Of a stretch of DNA of 64,000 bases, positions 1 through 7,615 are shown in pieces (the stretch's first letter is position 1; every line of letters starts with the position of its first letter). A model generated the notes under the pieces. It saw nothing but the letters and a program-made list of their open reading frames with translations, was not told where the DNA came from and made no database searches. The translations under genes and the position numbers were made by a program. Origin of the DNA: Stieleria neptunia. GTDB taxonomy: Bacteria; Planctomycetota; Planctomycetia; Pirellulales; Pirellulaceae. Location: positions 5,424,865 to 5,488,864 of the forward strand of contig NZ_CP037423.1 of assembly GCF_007754155.1 (NCBI RefSeq), given 5' to 3'.

Positions 1-1270
1 CCGCTGCGCCCACTCGATCGGTCGGAAATCGGTCGTACCAGTAACTGTCGCCGGGCGCCCAACGGGCTTCGCAGGTGCCAAGGATCTGGAACGACTGGGG
101 CGTCCCGTCGTTGTGCGTCGCTGTGGCAACTCCGTCGATCCACTTCATTTCGCATCCGTCACACTCGTAACCGACGATGCTGTCCTTGCCACCGAACGCG
201 TCGCCCTGTTTCAATCCCGTGCCCTTGAACAGCCAATGATCGGGTTGGTGGACGGTAAACGCGCCGGAGCCGTCCATGAACTGGCCGTGGCTGCGGTGGT
301 AGCCGCCCCACAAAAAACCGACGCCGGTCAATTCATTCTCGGGTCGACCCACCAAGTGGTGGCTCCACGCCGTGCTCAGCAAACGGTGGTCGCCCGTACG
401 ATACAACGGATCCATGTTCGGTGTCTGTTTCCATGACGTCAGCGTTCGGCCATCACTGCCACTGCGTACTTGCCAACAACAGGTGTTGCCACTGAAAAAC
501 GCAACGTTGCCACCGTCACGGATGAAACGCTCCAGATGATCTCGCATCGGCGAAGACCAGTATTCGTCGTGCCCGACACTCAACACCAACTTGTAATTTT
601 TTAGGATCTCGGGATGAAACTCCAAGTCGCTGTTGACCGCAAAGTCAATCGAAAATCCGTTCGCTTCAGCCCAACGCACAAAAGGCAACTCCCAATTACC
701 GAACTGAGAATTGATCGGCCGATCGAACGACACCTGATGGCCTTGCAATCCGTCGCGATCATGGTAGCTGTACAGACTGTGGCCGCCCCAGTTCGTGTAC
801 GCGTTGTAGGTGTTGGTTGACAGTTGCAGCAAGATTTTGGATTTCGATTGGGAATCACCAGCGCGGACGACAAAGAACAGAGACCCTCGCACGTCATCGT
901 CATCACCGGACTTCATCGCGACCTCGTAGTAGCCGGTCTTCCAGTCGTCGGGAACTGTCAATGTCCAGGCAGTGGGCCAGTTGCAACCGTCCGACGAAGC
1001 CCGATCGGGAATGGGGTGGGCCGCACACGCAACACCGACCTCACGATGGACCTGTTCTCTCTGGGCACCGACCCGAGTGATCGTCAAATCCACACGGGGC
1101 TGGCTGGACGAAAGGTGAAAGGCAACGGACTCGCCGGCAACGTAGCTGAGTTGATCGGTGTAGCCGAACACATAGGGTTCGGCGGGCGGCATCTGTTCTG
1201 CGTTGCATTGATTGAGCACACCGAACATCATCGTCGCCCAAATCATCAATCGAAAAGTCGTCTTGACCAT
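1..1270 (-). CDS. Secreted N,N-dimethylformamidase large-subunit-like protein (C-terminus cut by window edge)
   Basis: The frame is open from the ATG at 1268-1270 to the left window edge (423 codons), so the C-terminus is missing. The first ~24 residues (MVKTTFRLMIWATMMFGVLN...CNA) form a plausible signal peptide. A beta-rich segment follows, then the stretch STNTYNAYTNWGGHSLYSY (about residues 150-170) and VLSVGHDEYWS. Both are typical of the large-subunit domain of N,N-dimethylformamidase-type proteins, which adopt a glutamine-amidotransferase-like fold. The family includes true DMFases, but most members in planctomycetes are of unknown substrate; export predicted here argues against a simple cytoplasmic amidase. 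It is transcribed divergently from the sigma factor at 1607, across a repeat-filled spacer. The family call is by motif; the substrate is unknown. Confidence 0.7.
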   Translation of the reverse strand, partial: MVKTTFRLMIWATMMFGVLNQCNAEQMPPAEPYVFGYTDQLSYVAGESVAFHLSSSQPRVDLTITRVGAQREQVHREVGVACAAHPIPDRASSDGCNWPTAWTLTVPDDWKTGYYEVAMKSGDDDDVRGSLFFVVRAGDSQSKSKILLQLSTNTYNAYTNWGGHSLYSYHDRDGLQGHQVSFDRPINSQFGNWELPFVRWAEANGFSIDFAVNSDLEFHPEILKNYKLVLSVGHDEYWSSPMRDHLERFIRDGGNVAFFSGNTCCWQVRSGSDGRTLTSWKQTPNMDPLYRTGDHRLLSTAWSHHLVGRPENELTGVGFLWGGYHRSHGQFMDGSGAFTVHQPDHWLFKGTGLKQGDAFGGKDSIVGYECDGCEMKWIDGVATATHNDGTPQSFQILGTCEARWAPGDSYWYDRFPTDRVGAA

Positions 1271-1386
1271 CGGTTTCTCCCGTTGTGAATCGAAGTTTGC
1301 AGCGACCAGTGTACCGGCCTCTCGCCACACCGGGCAACGATTGACACCGCTGGCAAAGCAGCCCCACGGATGCCCCACCCATCCTC

Positions 1387-1520
1387 CAGCCACCCATCAT
1401 TCTGCCCCCTATCATTCTGCCTACCCTTCTTTTCCCTTCCATCGTCTTGCCCCCATCGTCTTGCCCCCATCGTCTTGCCCCCATCGTCTTGCCCCCATCG
1501 TCTTGCCCCCATCATCACGC
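1387..1520. repeat. 14-bp tandem repeat plus CATCATTCTGCC-type repeats
   Basis: The 336-base gap 1271-1606 between divergent genes holds five perfect tandem copies of ATCGTCTTGCCCCC (1441-1510). Just before them are degenerate relatives, CATCATTCTGCCCC and TATCATTCTGCC (about 1397-1421). The same words recur at 6095-6270 and in variant form at 30690-30730. An open frame crosses the repeats, but its translation is a low-complexity S/P/H string and is not credible as protein. Confidence 0.85.
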
Positions 1521-1606
1521 CACACCTCGCCTGCGTCCCACCGCGACAACAAGCTATCATAGCCCCATCACACCGCTCTAATCCCTTCGGAAACCCTACC
1601 TCGGAC

Positions 1607-2218
1607 ATGCCTCCCGCCCCACAAAACGATTCCTCCTCTGGTCAAACTTCGTTGACCCTGGTCGGTCGCGTTCAAGCGGATGACCAGGCCGCGTGGCAGC
1701 GACTTGTCGACCTGTATGGTCCGTTGATCTTCTCGTGGGGTTGTCGCGGCGGATTGTCCGTTGAAGACGCGGCGGATGTGATGCAAGAAGTTTTCACGTC
1801 GGTTGCCAAAGCGATTCGGCGCTTCGATCCGGCGGCTCGTGGACGCTTTCGCGGTTGGCTGTGGACGATCACACGCAACAAAATTCGCGACCATCACCGC
1901 ACATCCGAAGCCAAAGCACGCGGCGGCGACACGGCCTTCGGCGAATTGGCTGAATACCCCGACCAGCTTCCCGAACAGTGGGATGACGATGCGTCCGACG
2001 TGACACGTCACGAAGTCCGGGCGTTGTATCATCGCGCGATGGAGCTGATTCGCACTGATTTTCAGCCGCACACGTGGCAGGCCTTCTTTTTGTCGGTCGT
2101 CGAAGAAATGCCGACAGCCGACGTCGCCGAACGCTTGAGCATGTCCCCGAATCAAGTGCGACAAGCCAAATCCCGGGTGCTGCGGCGGCTAAGGCTGGAA
2201 TTGGCAGATCATGAATGA
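1607..2218 (+). CDS. ECF-type RNA polymerase sigma factor
   Basis: A 203-residue sigma-70-family extracytoplasmic-function sigma factor. Region 2 is seen around residues 25-90 (DQAAWQRLVDLYGPLI, then EDAADVMQEVFTSVAKAI and FRGWLWTITRNKIRDHHR). Region 4 lies at about 150-200, with the helix-turn-helix TADVAERLSMSPNQVRQAKSR. The frame extends upstream to 1370, but that part is the 14-bp tandem repeat, so I start at ATG 1607. It lies about 190 bases upstream of a large Ser/Thr kinase in the same orientation; ECF sigma factor/Ser-Thr kinase pairs are a recurring planctomycete arrangement in which the kinase is thought to control the sigma factor. Target promoters cannot be read from the window. 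Confidence 0.93.
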   Translation: MPPAPQNDSSSGQTSLTLVGRVQADDQAAWQRLVDLYGPLIFSWGCRGGLSVEDAADVMQEVFTSVAKAIRRFDPAARGRFRGWLWTITRNKIRDHHRTSEAKARGGDTAFGELAEYPDQLPEQWDDDASDVTRHEVRALYHRAMELIRTDFQPHTWQAFFLSVVEEMPTADVAERLSMSPNQVRQAKSRVLRRLRLELADHE

Positions 2219-2240
2219 TGGAGCCATTGCTGCGTAGGAA

Positions 2241-2290
2241 GTAGGGCATGCTGTGCAAGCCAATGGGCCGACAGGCACAGCCTGACCTAC
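2241..2290. repeat. Short foldback repeat (GTAGGGCATGCTGTGC type)
   Basis: GTAGGGCATGCTGTGC at 2241-2256 is inverted, with two mismatches, at 2275-2290, giving a 16-bp stem with an 18-base loop between the sigma factor and kinase genes. A related word occurs at about 18880-18900. Confidence 0.6.
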
Positions 2291-2409
2291 GCCGCGCAAG
2301 CGTCCAGGCGCCGATGTCGTTGGTGGTGTCAGGTTCATTCGGGCGATTCCAGATTTTCGTGTCGCGCCCGTCCGTGGTTACGTAATGGCTAAACTAGTCA
2401 CACGCCCCA

Positions 2410-5400
2410 ATGGACACCATCATGAACCAAGCCGCCTGTTTCTCCACCGAAGAACTGCGCCGCTATTTACTGGGCGAGTTGCCCGAGTCGGCTTCGGATG
2501 CTGTTGCGCACCACATCGACTCCTGCAGCGATTGCGAATCCACCATCTCGCTGCTGGACCGCGAATCGGACACGCTGGTCCAATCACTACGCACTCCCGT
2601 CGACCAACCAGAACCCGCATCAGCGTATCGCCAGGCGGTAAAATCCGCGAAGTCCAAATGGCGCGATGCGGCGTCGGAATCTGGCATCGAAGGCGTCTCC
2701 GATGCCCCCAAACTGCGTGATTATGAACTCCTGGAACCGCTCGCCCGCGGCGGCATGGGAACGGTCTATCGCGCCCGTCACACACGGCTCAATCGCCAAG
2801 TTGCATTGAAAGTGCTGCCCGGTCGATGGCTGCGAAACCCGGCCGCGGTCGCGCGATTTGAGCGTGAAATGCAGGCCGTCGGATCGCTCAACCATCCGAG
2901 CATCGTGCAAGCGACCGACGGTGGCGAAGTGGATGGCGTTCATTTTTTAGTGATGGAGTTGGTCGACGGGTTTGATGGTGGGACGCTGGCGAGTTTGCTG
3001 GGGCCGCTGCCGACCGCGGATGCCTGCGAAATCGCCCGTCAGGTTGCCGAGGGCATGGCCTACGTTCATCAGCAAGGGATCATTCACCGCGATCTGAAAC
3101 CGTCAAACTTAATGATCACGCGAAGGGGTGACGTCAAAGTCTTGGATCTGGGGCTGGCACGACTGGTGGACGAGCAACTGGCCGGTGATGAGTTGACGAC
3201 GATCGGCCAATTGATGGGGACGCTGGACTACATGTCGCCGGAGCAATTGGAAAACTCGCACGACGTCGATCAATGCGCCGACCTGTACTCTCTGGGGGCG
3301 ACGCTCTACAAACTGCTTACCGGTGATTCGCCCCACGCCTCGGATCTGAGTGAGCCGTTTTTGTCAAAACTTCGTCGAATTGCGTCCGAACCGGCGGCGC
3401 CGCTGAAGCAGCGCCGCGATGACGCGCCGGATGAGTTATGCGAACTGGTCGATGGGTTGTTGGCCCGTCGCGTGGAAGATCGGCCTGTGTCGATGGAATC
3501 GGTCGCTGAGATGCTGAAGCCTTTTACGGTTTCCAGCGATCTTGTCCGTCGAACGAAGGAGGCGGCCAAAATTCAGAAACAGCGTCGAAACGTTATTCCG
3601 ATGAATTCCGTCGACGCGACGGCGGCGCTGCACAGCGATGCGCTGCCACCTCCACCGGCGGCCGTTGCCAGTCGCACCAGACGATTGCTTTCTTGGGCGG
3701 TCGCACTCTTACTGGTGATTTCACTTGGTTTGGGAGCCGTCATCACGCTGGAGACGACGGCCGGGCGATTGGTGATCGAGACCGCCTCACCGAACGTCGA
3801 AGTCAGGATTCTCAAAGCCGGCCAAGTCTATCGCGAGTTGACGCTCAGTCAAAAACCAAAGTCATTGAGTTTGGGGGCGGGTGAGTATCGGATCGAGATC
3901 ATCAGTGACGCCGACGGACTAGAGATCCAGAACGGTCAGTACACGCTGAAACGAGGCGACACTTGGCTCGCAAAGATCGTCCATCGCGAGCCGTCTGACC
4001 AGACCGCTCCCGTGGCTGATTCACTGGCTGATTCAATGGCCGACGCGTCGAGATCTCTCAGCGCGGGACAGCCGACCTACGAAGGGAAAACGTTGCCCCA
4101 GTGGTTATCGCTCTTGCGTACCGAACGGAGTGCGGATCAGGTTGACAAAGCCTGTAAAGCACTGCAAAAACTCGGCTCGGAGGACGACACCGCAACCGTC
4201 GATGCCCTGCTGCTTGCGGTAAAGTATCACACCGGGAGTTCCAAACCGAGCGGGAGCGTGAACACGATTTGGTCTTCGGTTCAAAACGTCTTGGCTGCAC
4301 TCGATCAAACGGTTGTTGCCAGAGCGATGGCCGAATCGCTTAACGACGAGGGTCAAGCGAACACGCCGTTCATCCTCCGGTACGCGTCCGATCACGCCAG
4401 TCTTTTGGAGCCGGTTGAAACCGATGGTCTAGTCGATCAGATACAAACCATTGCGGCGACTCCCCTGTCCTCTCAACGAATCAGCGCCTTGAATGCGTTT
4501 AAGGCGATCGGTTCGGAAGAAACGACCGAACGATTGTTGCGGTCCGCCCTGGACGATGCCCAGGTTGGTGTTCGGTTGTACGCGGCGAATCGGCTGATCG
4601 AGTTGGACGCACACGTTGCGGAAGTCGTCTCGGCGCTCCGTGAGGTTGTGTTGTCCAGTGATCTCAGGAGTCGTGCGCAGGCAAGCTGGCTGTTGGGAGA
4701 AATCGGTCCGGAAGCAAAATCCGCTGTGCCGGAACTGGTCCATTGTGTCGAAGATCAGGATCTCGCGGTCACTCTCGCTGGTGTCTACCACACTTCCGAC
4801 GGCACAACGAGTGTCAAAGATGCCGCGATTCACGCTCTCGGAGAGATTGGTGACGAATCGGTTGCTCCGTTGCTGATTGAAGAATGGAATCGGCGAGCAT
4901 TCGAACGTCGACAAGTGACCAAATCAGAATTGCGGGAGCTGAATGATTACGGCAATTCGGCGACCTACCAACCCGACTGGGTCGCCGCATCGATCAAAAG
5001 GTTGATCGGCCGACGCCCGAACGTCGCTAGACGTCCCGATCGGACAAGCGTGCTCGTGTGGTCCATCGACGGACGAACGCTTGACATTGCATATCGTAAC
5101 GCGTTCGATGATCGCCACCGCCGAACGACGGCAGGTCTGTCGGAGATCGCGGAACAGCTGCTGCCCATTTCACAACCGTTCGAACGTGAAAGTGCACGTG
5201 CGGTCATCGAAAAGGCCAGTCGCCTTCCCGATGACGAAGCACTTGAACTTGAAATCCGCATGATCGAGTTGCTCGCTCAGTTCGACGATCCAAAATCGGT
5301 ATTGAAGTCCATGTATCGCCGTCAATCGTCGTATGCCGCATTGAGTATAGACGAAGCGGACCAGGAATTTCGAACGAAGACACTTCAGCAATACCAAGCA

Positions 5401-6078
5401 CTCGCAATCCGGATGATTCAGTCACAAGAGAACTGGAAAGCAACCTATGCAGAATTTCTGATCGAACTTCTGGGCGACCGTTACCCGGGTGCCGCAACGT
5501 CCTTCCTAGATCTGATCGACGACTTCGCGCCAGACAAGCAAGTCGAGGGCGTTGTCAAAATCTTCCACCTGATTCGATGGCTCGGAGTGGATCGTATTGC
5601 GGATGCATCGACGGATCTTCACCGTTGGGTCCAAGTGCCTGTCAATCGCGCGGCAATTCGAAAGCATTTAAGTGGTGACAGCAATCGCGCATGGCTTGAC
5701 CTGGTGGTCGGAATCTATTGCTGGGGCAGAGACAACGATTTGGCGGATGAAATCGTCGATCAACGCTTTGCGGAAGATTCGATCAACCGGTTTGATTTGT
5801 TTAACGAGCTGATCACGGCGATGAACGATCAACCCAAACTGTCTGAGCTGATCATCAAACTCTTTCGTCACCCCGCCCTGGCCGAGGCGGCAACGGAGAT
5901 CAAGAGGGGCGATCAGACGACGATTCGTTCGTTGCGAGCAGTCTACCTTTCCAAACTCTTGACGCAGATCGCCAGGCAGCATCGATCCACTTTTGTGCCG
6001 ATGCTCAGAACGCTGGCCGAATCGGGCGTCCATGGAGAATCCGAGGCCGCGAAACAGTTGCTTGATCAATGGAAATAG
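2410..6078 (+). CDS. Large membrane Ser/Thr protein kinase with N-terminal zinc-finger-like and C-terminal HEAT-like regions
   Basis: 1222 residues. Residues ~10-60 carry an anti-sigma-like segment, with HHID at 34-37 and C39/C42 in the pattern HxxxCxxC seen in zinc-binding anti-sigma domains. The kinase domain spans ~105-375: glycine loop ARGGMGTVY (112-120), Lys134 in VALKVL, HRDLKPSN (226-233), DLG (246-248, in place of DFG) and MSPEQL (275-280). One membrane span lies at ~427-448. The outer part, ~500-1220, is helical with HEAT-like units such as ALGEIGDESVAPLL. The kinase would phosphorylate Ser/Thr, with the sensor region outside the membrane. Its partner is most likely the ECF sigma factor at 1607. 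An alternative start is ATG 2422. Substrate and signal are inferred, not seen. Confidence 0.93.
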   Translation: MDTIMNQAACFSTEELRRYLLGELPESASDAVAHHIDSCSDCESTISLLDRESDTLVQSLRTPVDQPEPASAYRQAVKSAKSKWRDAASESGIEGVSDAPKLRDYELLEPLARGGMGTVYRARHTRLNRQVALKVLPGRWLRNPAAVARFEREMQAVGSLNHPSIVQATDGGEVDGVHFLVMELVDGFDGGTLASLLGPLPTADACEIARQVAEGMAYVHQQGIIHRDLKPSNLMITRRGDVKVLDLGLARLVDEQLAGDELTTIGQLMGTLDYMSPEQLENSHDVDQCADLYSLGATLYKLLTGDSPHASDLSEPFLSKLRRIASEPAAPLKQRRDDAPDELCELVDGLLARRVEDRPVSMESVAEMLKPFTVSSDLVRRTKEAAKIQKQRRNVIPMNSVDATAALHSDALPPPPAAVASRTRRLLSWAVALLLVISLGLGAVITLETTAGRLVIETASPNVEVRILKAGQVYRELTLSQKPKSLSLGAGEYRIEIISDADGLEIQNGQYTLKRGDTWLAKIVHREPSDQTAPVADSLADSMADASRSLSAGQPTYEGKTLPQWLSLLRTERSADQVDKACKALQKLGSEDDTATVDALLLAVKYHTGSSKPSGSVNTIWSSVQNVLAALDQTVVARAMAESLNDEGQANTPFILRYASDHASLLEPVETDGLVDQIQTIAATPLSSQRISALNAFKAIGSEETTERLLRSALDDAQVGVRLYAANRLIELDAHVAEVVSALREVVLSSDLRSRAQASWLLGEIGPEAKSAVPELVHCVEDQDLAVTLAGVYHTSDGTTSVKDAAIHALGEIGDESVAPLLIEEWNRRAFERRQVTKSELRELNDYGNSATYQPDWVAASIKRLIGRRPNVARRPDRTSVLVWSIDGRTLDIAYRNAFDDRHRRTTAGLSEIAEQLLPISQPFERESARAVIEKASRLPDDEALELEIRMIELLAQFDDPKSVLKSMYRRQSSYAALSIDEADQEFRTKTLQQYQALAIRMIQSQENWKATYAEFLIELLGDRYPGAATSFLDLIDDFAPDKQVEGVVKIFHLIRWLGVDRIADASTDLHRWVQVPVNRAAIRKHLSGDSNRAWLDLVVGIYCWGRDNDLADEIVDQRFAEDSINRFDLFNELITAMNDQPKLSELIIKLFRHPALAEAATEIKRGDQTTIRSLRAVYLSKLLTQIARQHRSTFVPMLRTLAESGVHGESEAAKQLLDQWK

Positions 6079-6094
6079 ATTCGGAATGACTAGA

Positions 6095-6274
6095 AATGGC
6101 AGAATGATACAGGGCAGAATGATGGACTGACCGCTCAGGTCGCAAAGCCAACATCATACGCCCCCCGCCTCCTTCTTCTTCCTTTCCATCATTCTGCCAC
6201 CCATCATTCTGCCCCGTATTATTCTGCCTTCCCTCCTACTGCCTTACATCGTTTTGCCCCCATCGTTTTGCCCC
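6095..6274. repeat. Inverted arrangement of GGCAGAATGATGG repeats
   Basis: Two copies of GGCAGAATGAT (6097-6123) are mirrored by several CATCATTCTGCC copies (6187-6235) and two ATCGTTTTGCCCC copies (about 6247-6274), the latter a one-base variant of the 14-mer at 1441-1510. The arms could pair over about 180 bases between the kinase and phosphatase genes. Confidence 0.75.
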
Positions 6275-6361
6275 TGCTGCACACACGGCCTGCCCGACTT
6301 CTCTAAACTACCTCAGCATCGTTTGAATCCAACTCTAAAAGCCTGTTTCGATTGCCGCACC

Positions 6362-7405
6362 ATGTTCAAGCCCCTCGCTCTGGCCTCGTTGATTTCCATC
6401 GTCCTGTCTCCGCTCTCCGTTTCCGCAGACGCCGATTCATCAGCCGCGGTCACACGCGTCGTTTTTGGTTCCTGTATCAAACAAGACCAGCCCGCGCCGA
6501 TCTTTTCGGCCATGGCGGCCGAGCGGGCTGAACTGCTGCTGTTTACCGGCGACAATATTTATGCCGACACCGAGGACATGGCGGTGATGCGGAACAAGTA
6601 CCAGACGTTGTCTCAGAAGTCGGGCTTTGCGTCACTGATCGATTCTGGCACGGTCATGGCGACCTGGGATGATCATGATTTTGGCGTCAACGACGGAGGC
6701 GCCGACTATCCCAAACGCGCGGAATCTCAGAAGCAGTTCCTCGATTTTTGGAACATCCCGGCCGACTCGCCGCTGCGTCGGCGGCCGGGCGTCTACGACT
6801 CCCAAACCTTCGGCCCCGAAGGAAAGCGTTTGCAAGTCATTTTGCTGGACACGCGTTACTTTCGATCTCCATTGAAGAAGGGCGAGCGACGTGTCGGCGG
6901 TCCTTATTACCCTGACGACGATGCGGAAAAGACGATGCTCGGTGACGCCCAATGGCGGTGGCTGGAGGAACAGTTCCGTCAGCCCGCCGACGTCCGGCTG
7001 ATCGTTTCCAGCATTCAATTCGTTGCCCAGGACGCCGGCCAGGAATGTTGGGCGAATTTGCCGCTGGAACGCGATCGGATGTTGAACCTGATCCGTGACA
7101 CCCGAGCAAACGGAGTCGTTTTCATCAGCGGCGACCGGCACTGGTCGGAGGTGTCAGCGCTGGCCGAGAAAACGCCCTACCCGATCTATGACATCACCTG
7201 CAGCAGTTTGAATCAGCTTCACCCACGTGGCACGCCTACCGACAATCGCTATCGGGTCAGCGAGTCGACCTACCACCGCGAAAACTACGGTCTGCTGGCG
7301 ATCGATTGGCAGGGCGACGCTCCGACGCTGGCATTTGAGATTCGTGATCTCGGGGGGCAACGTGTCATCACCAAAAAATTGACACTGGCGAATCTGTCAA
7401 ACTAA
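6362..7405 (+). CDS. PhoD-like metallophosphatase, exported
   Basis: 347 residues from ATG 6362; the frame stays open upstream, but that region is repeat sequence. Residues 1-22 are a Sec-type signal peptide (MFKPLALASLISIVLSPLSV). Metal-binding motifs of the PhoD/purple-acid-type phosphatase superfamily are visible: GSC (36-38), GDN (63-65), WDDHDFG (102-108), and near the end SGDRHWSE. Family members hydrolyse phosphodiesters or monoesters with iron/calcium cofactors; shorter bacterial members like this one are often annotated alkaline phosphatase D-like, with substrate undetermined. The stop codon abuts a foldback repeat at 7405-7465. The call is firm at the superfamily level. Confidence 0.9.
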   Translation: MFKPLALASLISIVLSPLSVSADADSSAAVTRVVFGSCIKQDQPAPIFSAMAAERAELLLFTGDNIYADTEDMAVMRNKYQTLSQKSGFASLIDSGTVMATWDDHDFGVNDGGADYPKRAESQKQFLDFWNIPADSPLRRRPGVYDSQTFGPEGKRLQVILLDTRYFRSPLKKGERRVGGPYYPDDDAEKTMLGDAQWRWLEEQFRQPADVRLIVSSIQFVAQDAGQECWANLPLERDRMLNLIRDTRANGVVFISGDRHWSEVSALAEKTPYPIYDITCSSLNQLHPRGTPTDNRYRVSESTYHRENYGLLAIDWQGDAPTLAFEIRDLGGQRVITKKLTLANLSN

Positions 7406-7465
7406 AGTGGCGTAAGCTTCCAGCTTGCGTTCCGTGCAATGGCAAGCAGGATGCTTACCCCACTT
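7405..7465. repeat. Foldback repeat (GTAAGCTTCCAGCTTGC type)
   Basis: Arms at 7405-7428 and 7442-7465 pair imperfectly (AAGTGGCGTAAGCTTCCAGC against its complement with four mismatches) and begin directly at the phosphatase stop codon. A near-copy lies at 45375-45442, also at a gene 3' end. A role in transcript ending is possible but there is no T-run. Confidence 0.7.
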
Positions 7466-7615
7466 GGGCTAGATCGCGAATAACACTCGCCCGGGACGGC
7501 AAGATCTCGTAGAATAGACACACGGCCTCGTCCGCCCCGCCTGCCCCAGCTCGAAACGTCCGAGAGAGCCGCCCGGTTTTCCACTGCGTTTTGCCCCGCC
7601 TGCCCCCGAGAAGAG

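Noticed and set aside
1370-1606. In-frame N-terminal extension of the ECF sigma factor
   Set aside because: The extension is a translation of the 14-bp tandem repeat (S/P/H-rich) and no sigma factor has such a domain; ATG 1607 fits the family start.
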